64,000 nt of DNA from Mesorhizobium sp. Z1-4 (GTDB lineage Bacteria; Pseudomonadota; Alphaproteobacteria; Rhizobiales; Rhizobiaceae). Shown in pieces: positions 18,293 to 26,225 of this stretch. Positions within the stretch are counted from its first letter, which is position 1. The number at the start of each line of letters is the position of its first letter. A model generated the notes under the pieces. The model ran no database searches. It was not told the origin of the DNA and saw nothing but the letters and a program-made list of their open reading frames with translations. The stretch spans positions 1,240,400 through 1,304,399 of the forward strand of contig NZ_RCIO01000001.1 in the NCBI RefSeq assembly GCF_004000235.1, read 5' to 3'. The translations under genes were made by a program, and so were the position numbers.

Positions 18293-18736
18293 ATGAAAAC
18301 GCTGTTGGCCACCCTCGTGCTCGGCACCGCCGTCGCGTTTGCCGGCGCAGCCGGCGCCGAGGAGTTCGAAGTCAAGATGCTGAACAAGGGCGAGAAGGGC
18401 GTGATGGTCTTCGAGCCGGATCTGATCCTTGCCGCACCCGGCGACACCGTCCGCTTCGTGCCGACCGACAAGGGCCACAATGCCGAAACGATCAAAGGCA
18501 TGCTTCCTGAAGGCGCCGAACACTTCAAAAGCAAGTTCAACGAGGAATTTGTGATGACCCTCGATGCGGAAGGCATCTACGGAATCAAGTGCACGCCGCA
18601 CTATGCCATGGGAATGGTCGCCCTGATCCGTGTGGGCGAACCGGTCAACTTCGCCGAAGCTGAGGCCGTCAAGCATCCCGGCAAGGCGAAGAAGGTCTAT
18701 GCGGAGCTGTTCGGCCAAGCCGTCGCCAGCAACTAA
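18293..18736 (+). CDS. Pseudoazurin (periplasmic blue copper protein)
   Basis: 147 residues from the ATG at 18293, eight bases after AAGGA; an ATG two codons earlier is too close to that site. A signal peptide ends near AGA (residue 22). All four type 1 copper ligands are present with pseudoazurin spacing: H62 in KGHNAET, then C100, H103 and M108 in KCTPHYAMGM. Pseudoazurin carries electrons from the cytochrome bc1 branch to copper nitrite reductase, and nirK lies in the same locus. A terminator follows 15 bp after the stop. Confidence 0.95.
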   Translation: MKTLLATLVLGTAVAFAGAAGAEEFEVKMLNKGEKGVMVFEPDLILAAPGDTVRFVPTDKGHNAETIKGMLPEGAEHFKSKFNEEFVMTLDAEGIYGIKCTPHYAMGMVALIRVGEPVNFAEAEAVKHPGKAKKVYAELFGQAVASN

Positions 18737-18751
18737 CCGTAACAACTGCAC

Positions 18752-18782
18752 AAGGCCCGGTTGTCAGACCGGGCCTTATTTG
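18752..18782 (+). terminator. Pseudoazurin gene terminator
   Basis: Perfect 9-bp stem AAGGCCCGG/CCGGGCCTT (18752-18760 and 18769-18777) with an 8-base loop and a T-rich tail. It may also serve the convergent nnrS transcript. Confidence 0.85.
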
Positions 18783-18791
18783 TTTGTGCGC

Positions 18792-20039
18792 TCAGCTTAC
18801 CCGGCTGCGAAACAGGACCGGCGCAAAACGAGCTGCGAACAACAGGAATGCTCCGCTCCAGGCCGCTCCGCCGCATACGAGCATCGCCGCGTAGAGCTCA
18901 CCCGAGAACAACGCTGCGACGCGCAGGGCCGCTCCGACCGTTACAAGCACATATATGGCGACAATCCACCGGTCGGCCACGATCGCTCGGCCGGTGTGTC
19001 CGAGGCTCGCCCGCGTCATGACGGCAAGCGTCATCGTGCCTATGGCGCCGGCGGTCAGCGCGTGGACCGCAGCCTGATCGGGTACGGCCCCGCCGGCCGC
19101 CGAAAGCCCCATCAGGACTAGCGACGCGGCAAGCCAACCATATCCGAGATGCAGAATGAACAGGATGGGTTCGCGCATCGTTGCCAGACCGCGCCAACGC
19201 CAGAGCCGCGCGGCGAGCAACGCTCCGGCGGCACACAACAACATGCCGACGGTCCGCTCACCTGGAAATACGACGGTCCCGCCCATTGCCAGCGCGGTTG
19301 TGAGCAACGCTGCGTTGTCGAGAGCGCCGAACGGCGCCGGGAGAGAAGCCGCACCGCGTTTTGCCAGCCAGTTGCGGGTAAAACTCGGAACGATCCGGCC
19401 GCCGATCAGGGATATCAGCACCGCCGCGACGGCCAGTGCGAGATCCTGACCAAGATTGCCAGCCAGAACGCCGGCATTCGCGAGATGGTCGAGCGCATTC
19501 GCGAGCCCGAACAGCGAGATCATCAGCGCCACGGGCGCGTTTTTCCAGTTCCGACCGGCCGCCACCTCGCGCCATATGGCAAGGCTGAGAAGAACGGGAA
19601 AGGCGAGATCGATCATCAGGGTCAGCCAGGGGTTCGGCACGAAAAGGCATGCGACCCTGCCTGCGAGCCAGATCAATACCAGCACCAGCAGCGGGGCGCC
19701 GCTCAGCGGTAGCCGGCCCGTCCAGTTCGGCACGGCGGTCAGGGCGAAGCCGGCGATCACAGCAGCCAGGTATCCGAACAGCATCTCATGCGCATGCCAG
19801 CGCAAGCCTCCGAACGGGCCGCCGATTTCCCACCCGGAAAAATAGACCCATAACCAGGCCGGTATCGCCAGACCGGCGTGCAGCGCGGCAAGGAAGAAGA
19901 ACGGTCGAAAACCGTAATGAAGGACAGGCGGGGTCGCCCTGATACGGCCGCGCCAGTCACGGGAGAGATCGCCCGACCTGATTGCCGCGCGGGGAACGGA
20001 ACGCTCACCCTGCGCCACCCTGGGGCGATGCTGCGTCAT
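18792..20039 (-). CDS. nnrS: NnrS family heme-copper membrane protein
   Basis: 415 residues with about twelve hydrophobic helices. Family features are RxxFFLAALHAGLAIPAWLW near the N-terminus, LRWHAHEMLFGYLAAVIAGF with conserved histidines, GGRIVPSFTRNWL in the middle and MTRASLGHTGR near the end. NnrS relieves nitrosative stress and is normally under NO control. It is the last gene of a nirK-nirV-unknown-nnrS run; its ATG overlaps the preceding stop (ATGA at 20036-20039). Confidence 0.94.
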   Translation of the reverse strand: MTQHRPRVAQGERSVPRAAIRSGDLSRDWRGRIRATPPVLHYGFRPFFFLAALHAGLAIPAWLWVYFSGWEIGGPFGGLRWHAHEMLFGYLAAVIAGFALTAVPNWTGRLPLSGAPLLVLVLIWLAGRVACLFVPNPWLTLMIDLAFPVLLSLAIWREVAAGRNWKNAPVALMISLFGLANALDHLANAGVLAGNLGQDLALAVAAVLISLIGGRIVPSFTRNWLAKRGAASLPAPFGALDNAALLTTALAMGGTVVFPGERTVGMLLCAAGALLAARLWRWRGLATMREPILFILHLGYGWLAASLVLMGLSAAGGAVPDQAAVHALTAGAIGTMTLAVMTRASLGHTGRAIVADRWIVAIYVLVTVGAALRVAALFSGELYAAMLVCGGAAWSGAFLLFAARFAPVLFRSRVS

Positions 20040-20407
20040 GCGTTCGGCCGCCCGGCGGCCTGCATAGCCAGTACGGCGCCACGGGATGCGAAATCGGCGA
20101 TGTCCTGAAACAGGGCCGATACCTCCGCAAAGGCAGTGCGGTCGGGTTCGTCCGGGGTCAGTTCATCGAGTTCGCCCAGAAGGGCAAGAATGACGACGAT
20201 CGCATCCCGCATCCCGCGAGCTTCAGCAAGGCTTTTGACCCGCCGCGCCTGTTCATCCTCCGTGCCGACGCGGTCCAGCAGATCGTTTGCAGTCTGCCGG
20301 CAGCCACAGTCGAGATTGGCTTCGGCAAGTCCGCGCCGCAAGCGGCCAATGACCGTCTCGCCAGGTACCTCGGCGACCGAGCCGACTTGTGAGCGCCTGT
20401 TTCGCAC
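20036..20407 (-). CDS. Unknown 123-residue protein between nirV and nnrS
   Basis: Starts at a GTG at 20407, seven bases after AAGGA, and only four bases past the nirV stop; its stop overlaps the nnrS ATG. These junctions make it a real, translationally coupled gene. The product is mainly helical, with a GLAEANLDCGCRQTANDLLDRVG region containing a C-x-C pair and an acidic helix EDEQARRVKSLAEARGMRDAIVVILALLGELDELTPDE. No signal peptide. I do not recognise the family. The context predicts a cytoplasmic role connected with nitrite/NO metabolism. Confidence 0.75.
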   Translation of the reverse strand: MRNRRSQVGSVAEVPGETVIGRLRRGLAEANLDCGCRQTANDLLDRVGTEDEQARRVKSLAEARGMRDAIVVILALLGELDELTPDEPDRTAFAEVSALFQDIADFASRGAVLAMQAAGRPNA

Positions 20408-20411
20408 GACG

Positions 20412-21308
20412 TCATCCTTTGCCGGTACCGGAGAACATTGAGGTCAATCCGCGTTGCAGCGCGGACTTCACTTTCGCAATGAAGGCCGGTTCCTCGCGCA
20501 CCAGGCGAAAACCGAGATGGTCGGGTGGAGTGCCGACCGCGCAGCCGCCGCTCTTTCCGTCGCGCACGAAGCTCGACATATAGGTTCTATGCTGGCCTTC
20601 CATGACGTAGACGCCGCAGTTCTCGATCGCGCCTCGCACGCTTCCGTCAACCGGGTCGAGCGTCACGCGCTCGTAGCACGTCGATGTCCATTCCCAGACA
20701 TTGCCGCCGAAATCATCCATGCCGAGCGAATTCGATCCAAAGTGACCGCGCCGCTTCGGTTCGGGGTCGGGAGCCCGGTTTGCGGCAACTTCCTCGCGAT
20801 ATTGGCGCAGCCAGCGGATAGCGGGGTTCGAGGGATCGTCGGCAATGGCGGAGTATGAGTCGCCGACAAACCGCTCCGCCGACGCGACGGCGAGCTCAAG
20901 CGCCGTCGGAAGCCGCCAGCTTTGGCCGGTCGCCGCGGAATACCAGCGCGCATAGGCATGTGCGTCCAGCCAGTTGACGCCGGTGACGGGAACATCCACC
21001 TGCCCAGGCCTCGCGGCGGCTGGCTGACATGCGCCATCGTCAACGCATTCGCCATAGTCGGCAAGACTCACCTGCTGCTTCATGATGCGGAATGCATCGA
21101 CCGCCCTCACCTCGCTTGGCGCGGCAGCCGGACGCCCGTCAGCCAGAAACTCGCCGGGAAGCTGGTAGTCGATGGCCGCAGCCGGGATCTCGACGGTGAC
21201 TGCGGCATCTCGCCCGGAGGCCGGCTCGCCGGCGAGGCCGATCAACGCCACCGGTACGGCCAGCGCCGCGGCGGCACCGAGCACCGCCTCCATTACGTGA
21301 TGATGCAT
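20412..21308 (-). CDS. nirV: NirV, formylglycine-generating-enzyme-like accessory protein
   Basis: 298 residues: an N-terminal hydrophobic segment (residues 5-26) for export or anchoring, then an FGE-sulfatase domain with the motifs VPVTGVNWLDAHAYARWYSAATGQSWRLPTALE split over residues about 106-140, NSLGMDDFGGNVWEWT (about 192-207) and DHLGFRLVRE near the end. Genes of this type sit directly after nirK in many denitrifiers and are named nirV; the catalytic role is unproven. The ATG at 21308 is 55 bp from the nirK stop, and a hairpin lies in between. Confidence 0.88.
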   Translation of the reverse strand: MHHHVMEAVLGAAAALAVPVALIGLAGEPASGRDAAVTVEIPAAAIDYQLPGEFLADGRPAAAPSEVRAVDAFRIMKQQVSLADYGECVDDGACQPAAARPGQVDVPVTGVNWLDAHAYARWYSAATGQSWRLPTALELAVASAERFVGDSYSAIADDPSNPAIRWLRQYREEVAANRAPDPEPKRRGHFGSNSLGMDDFGGNVWEWTSTCYERVTLDPVDGSVRGAIENCGVYVMEGQHRTYMSSFVRDGKSGGCAVGTPPDHLGFRLVREEPAFIAKVKSALQRGLTSMFSGTGKG

Positions 21309-21326
21309 GACCGTTTCTCCGTCGCG

Positions 21327-21350
21327 GGACCCGGCCCAAGGGCCGGGTCC
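21327..21350 (-). other. nirK-nirV intergenic hairpin
   Basis: An 11-bp perfect GC-rich stem (21327-21337 with 21340-21350) with a 2-base centre and no T-tract. It could protect the 3' end of the nirK message or attenuate transcription into nirV. The structure is seen; function is inferred. Confidence 0.55.
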
Positions 21351-21363
21351 TCGTAATCGCGAC

Positions 21364-22467
21364 TCAGTTGATGGGGATCGGGCCGGGTGCTTCGACCTGC
21401 TTCATCAGATCGTCGTTCCAGTCGCCCTCGACCAGGAAGTGCGCGGTGGCGCCAAGTTCGACAGCCTCGATGAGGTTGTGGTTGACGTAGGCATACACAC
21501 CCGGCTGCAGGAAGGTGTAGAGCGCAGCGCCGGCCGAACCGCCACGGATGAACCAGGTTTCCAGGTCCTTTGCCGGCGGATTGGCGAACTTGCCTTCTTC
21601 CCAAACATAGTCGCCATGACCGCCAATGAGGTGCGGACGGGTGTCCCGGTTGGCCTGGCTGTGAACGATCAGGACCGTTTCACCCACCTTTGCCTTCATG
21701 GCGTTCTCGCCGGTCAATGCGCCCTTGGCACCGTTGAAGACAACGTGACTGGGGACCAGGCCCTTCATGACCTCAAGCGTGTCGGCATAGCTTTCGCCGT
21801 GGCTATCATAAGACTTGAAGTCACCGTTCTCGTCGCGCGGGATGTAGAAGTCGTTTTCGCCGATGTAGAACACCTTGTCATAGGCGATCGGCTCACCCTT
21901 GTCGTTCTTCAGCCCGTCGCGCGGCAACACCATGATGGTGCCGCTCATGCCCGAAACAACATGCCACGGGATCATCGGGCCTTCCGGCGCACAGTGATAG
22001 ACGAATGTGCCGGTGCGGGTAGCCTTGAACCGCAACTTGACCTGTTCACCCGGGTTGATGAGCGTCAGTGCTCCGCCACCGAGCGCGCCCGTAGCCGCAT
22101 GGAAGTCGATGTTATGCGGCATCGAGTTGCTGTCGGGGTTGATGAGGGTCAGTTCGACATAGTCCCCTTCATGCACCACCATCATGGGGCCCGGGATCGA
22201 TCCATCGAAGGTCATTCCCTGCAGGGTTGTGCCTTCATCGTCGATTACAACGGGCTTCTCCACGATCGGCATAATAAATTCGACCACCTTGGGACCGGTG
22301 GTCGCCACCTGCTCATGCGCATGAACGAAAGGCGGTGCGACGAGCGTAACCTTTTCGCGCGGCAGTGCCGCGATTTCAGTCTCATTGGCAGCAGCGGACA
22401 GAGCCGGCATCGCGGCCAACATGGCGGCAGCCGCCACTCCCATCAGTGCCTGACGACGCGTGAACAT
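21364..22467 (-). CDS. nirK: Copper-containing nitrite reductase
   Basis: 367 residues. A twin-arginine signal (TRRQALMG, cleavage near SAAAN, residue 27) exports the folded copper protein. Type 1 copper ligands: H118, C159, H169 and M174. Type 2 ligands: H123, H158 and a histidine in the C-terminal [13 protein letters not shown]. The catalytic Asp is D121 in MPHNIDFH. It reduces nitrite to nitric oxide in the periplasm. The sequence pattern is that of class I (AniA-unlike) rhizobial NirK. A TTG-N8-CAA box lies 67-80 bp upstream. Confidence 0.97.
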   Translation of the reverse strand: MFTRRQALMGVAAAAMLAAMPALSAAANETEIAALPREKVTLVAPPFVHAHEQVATTGPKVVEFIMPIVEKPVVIDDEGTTLQGMTFDGSIPGPMMVVHEGDYVELTLINPDSNSMPHNIDFHAATGALGGGALTLINPGEQVKLRFKATRTGTFVYHCAPEGPMIPWHVVSGMSGTIMVLPRDGLKNDKGEPIAYDKVFYIGENDFYIPRDENGDFKSYDSHGESYADTLEVMKGLVPSHVVFNGAKGALTGENAMKAKVGETVLIVHSQANRDTRPHLIGGHGDYVWEEGKFANPPAKDLETWFIRGGSAGAALYTFLQPGVYAYVNHNLIEAVELGATAHFLVEGDWNDDLMKQVEAPGPIPIN

Positions 22468-22533
22468 CTCGGTTCTCCTTGTGGTCCGTCATTGTTGATG
22501 GACCGAACCTAGACCTTTGCCCGCGGACGCTCT

Positions 22534-22547
22534 TTGCGATGGAACAA
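22534..22547 (-). promoter_or_regulatory. FNR/NnrR-type box of the nirK promoter
   Basis: TTG-CGATGGAA-CAA with its centre about 73 bp from the nirK start, at the distance expected for an activator site at -41 plus a leader of about 30 bases. Third such box at the start of a transcript in this locus. Confidence 0.65.
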
Positions 22548-22712
22548 ATACAACTCATTTGCGTTGCGCATGCGATGCCGCCTGCACCAGGCGCTCACCC
22601 AACATTACAGACCGATTCCATCGGTGTTCGCTGTAGGCGTTGTCTGGCCACTTTCCCGCCCCATTGCGGCGACACTCGACAGAACAACCGAATCCCCAAG
22701 GCACCTCAAATC

Positions 22713-23063
22713 ATGAATTCACGCTTTCCGCTCGCAGCGGCGACGCTCGCTCTCGTTTTGTCCGCGCCTGTCGCCGCGCACGCTCTGCCGCAATGCGGCT
22801 CCGCATCCTGGTACGCACTGCACTCACGGACCGCGTCGGGAGAAATGATGAACCCCGCCGCCATGACAGCCGCGCACCGGACGCTGCCCTTCGGCACCAA
22901 GGTTCAGGTCACCAATTCCGGCAACGGCCGTTCTGTCACAGTGCGTATCAACGACCGGGGTCCATTCATCAAAGGGCGCATCATCGACCTGTCGAAGGCC
23001 GCGGCCCGTGAACTCGGTTTCCTGCGCGCCGGCCACACCAGGATCTGCCTCGAGCACGGCTGA
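22713..23063 (+). CDS. RlpA-like double-psi beta-barrel protein
   Basis: 116 residues from the ATG at 22713. A signal peptide (cleavage near AHA, residue 23) is followed by one DPBB domain of RlpA type: [69 protein letters not shown]. It has the catalytic-site Asp of RlpA lytic transglycosylases (NDRGPF), but no SPOR domain and no lipobox. Probably acts on peptidoglycan in the periplasm; a non-enzymatic role is possible. Confidence 0.85.
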   Translation: MNSRFPLAAATLALVLSAPVAAHALPQCGSASWYALHSRTASGEMMNPAAMTAAHRTLPFGTKVQVTNSGNGRSVTVRINDRGPFIKGRIIDLSKAAARELGFLRAGHTRICLEHG

Positions 23064-23073
23064 AGGCGAAGCA

Positions 23074-23952
23074 CTACAGCGCTGCGCGCGGCTCGGCCTT
23101 GCCGCGCACTGGAATGCCGGCGAGGAATGTCATGCCGCCATTCGGATCTGCCAGGCGTTCGTCCTCGGTCTGGTTTTCCCGCGCCGACGTGACCACAAGC
23201 CGGTCCAGCGCCGGCCCCACGAAGGCGGGACACGAGACCTGCTTCGCCGGCATGTCATATTGAGCGATCCGTTTGCCGGCCGGGTTGTAGACATCCAGAC
23301 GGGCGCAGCCCCAGCGCGCGTTCCAGATATTGCCGTCGGTATCGCAGACGGATCCGTCGATGCCGCCGCCTTTGCCACGTTCGTCGACCAGCAACGCCGG
23401 CTCCGAAGTAGGCAGGCCGGTCGCCGGATCGCATTCGACGCGAAACAGAATGTTCTTCCCGGAATCGGCGTAATAGGCGACGTCGCCTGCGGGTGAGAAA
23501 CAGATCGAATTGGGAATGCTGACATCCGGGAAAAGACGGCGCGTTTCGCCGGCGCGGTACCAGTAGATCGAGCCAGCGTGCTTTTCGGCTTTCTTGCCCA
23601 TGGTGCCAACCCACAACGCGCCTGACGGATGCACTCTGGAATCGTTGGAGCGCGTTCCAGGGCTGTCTGCTTCGATCGGCGCGACAAGCTCCAACCGGCC
23701 ACTTGCGCAGTCGCGGACATGCAGCCCGGTTTCGGTCGCCAGCAACTGGCGCCGCTCGTCCACGATCGCTATCGCCGATGCGAGCAGCGGCAGGTCGTGG
23801 GCGACTTCGGAGCGGTCCGCTAAACGATATTCGATGAGTTTGCGGCCGAGAATGTCGAGCCACCACAGTGTGTCTGTCGTGGGATCGTAGCTCGGGCCTT
23901 CGCCGAGCTCACATTGCGTGTGAGACAGTACTTCTACTTGTGCGTCCGACAT
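23074..23952 (-). CDS. SMP-30/gluconolactonase family sugar lactonase
   Basis: 292 residues from the ATG at 23952, with GGAGG upstream; a longer frame reaches 23985. A six-bladed propeller of the SGL family with ECELGEGPSYD-type start (CELGEGPSYDPTTDTLWWLDI), the metal-site segments NDSRVHPSGALWVGTMG and PNSICFSPAGDVAYYADS, and GGGIDGSVCDTDGNIWNARWG. It likely opens an aldonolactone during sugar oxidation. The adjacent SDR gene, 40 bp upstream, would supply the matching dehydrogenase. Confidence 0.88.
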   Translation of the reverse strand: MSDAQVEVLSHTQCELGEGPSYDPTTDTLWWLDILGRKLIEYRLADRSEVAHDLPLLASAIAIVDERRQLLATETGLHVRDCASGRLELVAPIEADSPGTRSNDSRVHPSGALWVGTMGKKAEKHAGSIYWYRAGETRRLFPDVSIPNSICFSPAGDVAYYADSGKNILFRVECDPATGLPTSEPALLVDERGKGGGIDGSVCDTDGNIWNARWGCARLDVYNPAGKRIAQYDMPAKQVSCPAFVGPALDRLVVTSARENQTEDERLADPNGGMTFLAGIPVRGKAEPRAAL

Positions 23953-23992
23953 TTTCTCCTCCGCATCAGCGGAGACTAGCGGCAAACGCGGC

Positions 23993-24763
23993 TCACATCA
24001 CCCCGCCATCGACGATCAGCGTCTGTGCCGTTACCGCGCCCGATGCCGCCGAGGCCAGGAACAGGCACGGGCCAACCATGTCGGCCGGCGAGAGACGCCT
24101 TTTGAGGCATTGGCGGCCCTGAACATGAGCCTCGATATCATCTTCGGTGAGCCACAGAGCCATCTGCCGGTCGGTGACCACCATCCCCGGCGCGATGGCG
24201 TTGACACGTATTCCGAAGGGGCCAAGCGCGCCGGCCATGCTCTTGGTCAGGCCGATGACACCGGCTTTCGCGGCGGCGTAGGCGGGGTATTCGCCGCCAT
24301 TCAGCATGAAGGCGATCGACGAGAAATTGACCACGGTGCCGCGGCCAGCTGCCTTCATGTCCGGCAGCGCTGCCTGGATCGTGAAAAAATGCGGCCTGAG
24401 GTTTACCGCGTGGTTCATATCCCAGCGTTCGGGGGTCACATCGGCGATGATGTCGCGGTCGTCGCGGGCCGCGTTGTTGACCAGCACCGATATGGTGCCG
24501 TGCGCACGTTGCGCCTGTGCCACTGCTTCGCGCAAGGCGCCGATGTCGGTCAGGTCTGCGTGCAGGAAAAGCGGCCTGATGCCGGTTTTCCGTTCCAGCC
24601 TGCCGCACAGCTCCTCGCTTGCGTTACGGTCGATATCCACGAACGCCACACGCGCATTCTGACGGACGAAACCTTCCGTAAGCGCCGCTCCTATGCCCGA
24701 TCCGCCGCCGGTGATCAGCACCGACGCATTCGCAAGGTCCTGGTGGAGAGGAAGTTCGTTCAC
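23993..24763 (-). CDS. SDR family sugar dehydrogenase (galactose/arabinose type)
   Basis: 256 residues with the classical SDR motifs: TGGGSGIG (residues 18-25), NNAA (about 91-94), catalytic Ser in VNFSSIAF and Y-x3-K in YPAYAAAKAG. D at the end of beta2 (VDIDRN) favours NAD. Similar SDRs oxidise aldoses such as galactose to lactones, and the partner lactonase gene lies directly downstream on the same strand. The sugar specificity is inferred only. Confidence 0.82.
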   Translation of the reverse strand: MNELPLHQDLANASVLITGGGSGIGAALTEGFVRQNARVAFVDIDRNASEELCGRLERKTGIRPLFLHADLTDIGALREAVAQAQRAHGTISVLVNNAARDDRDIIADVTPERWDMNHAVNLRPHFFTIQAALPDMKAAGRGTVVNFSSIAFMLNGGEYPAYAAAKAGVIGLTKSMAGALGPFGIRVNAIAPGMVVTDRQMALWLTEDDIEAHVQGRQCLKRRLSPADMVGPCLFLASAASGAVTAQTLIVDGGVM

Positions 24764-24781
24764 GGGTTCGGGCAGCGCCGG

Positions 24782-26131
24782 CTACGATATATTGGCGGTC
24801 TGCGGCGCACGCAGCGTGTTGCGCAGGTAACCCAGCGTCGCCTCGGCGTTGCTTGGCCTGCCGAACAGGAAGCCCTGCCCGCCGGCACAACCGAACTGTT
24901 CCAGCCTCGCCGCCTGGCCCTCATCCTCAATGCCTTCGGCGACAACATCCATGTTCAACCCTTCGCACATCGCAAGAATGGCTCGGATGATGTGTTCGGA
25001 GGGTTTGTCGTCGAGGATGGATGAGACAAAGGCGCGGTCGATCTTGAGCTTGTCGAAATTGAATTCGCGGAGCCGGCCGAGCGACGACTGGCCGGTGCCG
25101 AAATCATCCAGCGAGATGCGGGCGCCGATGCGACGTAGATCGTTGACGATCTTCTCGGCAGAGGCCGGATCGGTCATCAGACCTGTCTCGGTGATCTCCA
25201 CTTCAAGGCGACGCGGGTCGAAGCCAGTGCGGTTGAGGATCGAAAGAATTTGCAGGCCGGTGTTCTGGTCGACAAGCTGCGACGGCGACAGATTGAACGA
25301 CAGGAACAGATGTTCAGGCCATGCCCGGGCGGCCTCGGTCGCCTTGCGCAGCACCAGCTGCGACAGCGGCGCGATAATGCCGCGCTCTTCGGCGATGGGA
25401 ATGAAGGTCGCCGGCGACACAAAACCCAAGTCGCGGTCGGTCCAGCGCGCCAATGTCTCGAACCCGATCGTCTTGCGCGAAACCAGGTCGACGATTGGCT
25501 GGAAATGCGGCTCGACTTCGCCGGCCGAGACCGCTCGGCGCAGCGCCTGCTCGATGCGCGTGACGCGCTTTGCCGCCTCTTCCATTTCGCGGGTGTAGAC
25601 GACCACCCCGCCGCGGCCGGAGCGCTTGGCGTGATAAAGCGCGGTTTCGGCCTTGTTGAGCAAGTGCGCGGTGGTTTCGTCGCCGGAATAGAACAACGAA
25701 CAGCCAACCGAAGCCGACAGACGCGCCGTGCGTTCACCGATGTCGTAAGGCGCCGACAATATCTCGATCAGCATGCGGGTCTTTTGCGATATGGCATCCT
25801 CGGAAAAGACCATGGGATAAAGAAAGGCGAACTCGTCGGCACCGACACGCGCAACGGTTGCGCTGTCGTCCATCGCCGCGTTGAGGCGCAAAGCCACCTG
25901 CTGCAGGATAAAATCGCCCGCGGCGCGGCCGAACAGATCGTTGATCGGCTTAAAACCGTCGAGGTCCAGCAGGCCGACGGCAAACGGCGCCGGATCGTCC
26001 GCGCGCTCACTGATCAGCCGGTCGATCTTGTCCTGGAGGCGGCGGTGATTGCCCAAACCGGTCAGCGGATCGGTAAACTCCAGATCCGCAGGGTTCGAGG
26101 CCATCGCCCTGTTTTGTATTCTATTACTCAT
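24782..26131 (-). CDS. GGDEF-EAL protein with a degenerate cyclase motif
   Basis: 449 residues from the ATG at 26131; ATG at 26104 and TTG at 26155 are also possible. N-terminal GGDEF domain with GADEF instead of GGDEF and no RxxD inhibitory site upstream. C-terminal EAL domain with E (in FETLARW), N (NLSPSQL), E (VEITET), DD (LDDFGTG), K (KIDRAF), E (EGIED) and Q (GGQGFLFG), so the phosphodiesterase residues are in place. The likely net activity is c-di-GMP breakdown. There is no sensory or membrane domain. Confidence 0.85.
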   Translation of the reverse strand: MSNRIQNRAMASNPADLEFTDPLTGLGNHRRLQDKIDRLISERADDPAPFAVGLLDLDGFKPINDLFGRAAGDFILQQVALRLNAAMDDSATVARVGADEFAFLYPMVFSEDAISQKTRMLIEILSAPYDIGERTARLSASVGCSLFYSGDETTAHLLNKAETALYHAKRSGRGGVVVYTREMEEAAKRVTRIEQALRRAVSAGEVEPHFQPIVDLVSRKTIGFETLARWTDRDLGFVSPATFIPIAEERGIIAPLSQLVLRKATEAARAWPEHLFLSFNLSPSQLVDQNTGLQILSILNRTGFDPRRLEVEITETGLMTDPASAEKIVNDLRRIGARISLDDFGTGQSSLGRLREFNFDKLKIDRAFVSSILDDKPSEHIIRAILAMCEGLNMDVVAEGIEDEGQAARLEQFGCAGGQGFLFGRPSNAEATLGYLRNTLRAPQTANIS

Positions 26132-26225
26132 CAGACACACAGCCAGACTTCGCAATACAAACTGGTATGATGGATAACCACTTAAGATTTCGTATCAATT
26201 TGACGTGTTGTCTGCCTCGGCATTG

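Noticed and set aside
21327-21350. Hairpin after nirK as a full terminator
   Set aside because: No T-run on the minus strand, and nirV follows in the usual operon order; kept only as a hairpin.
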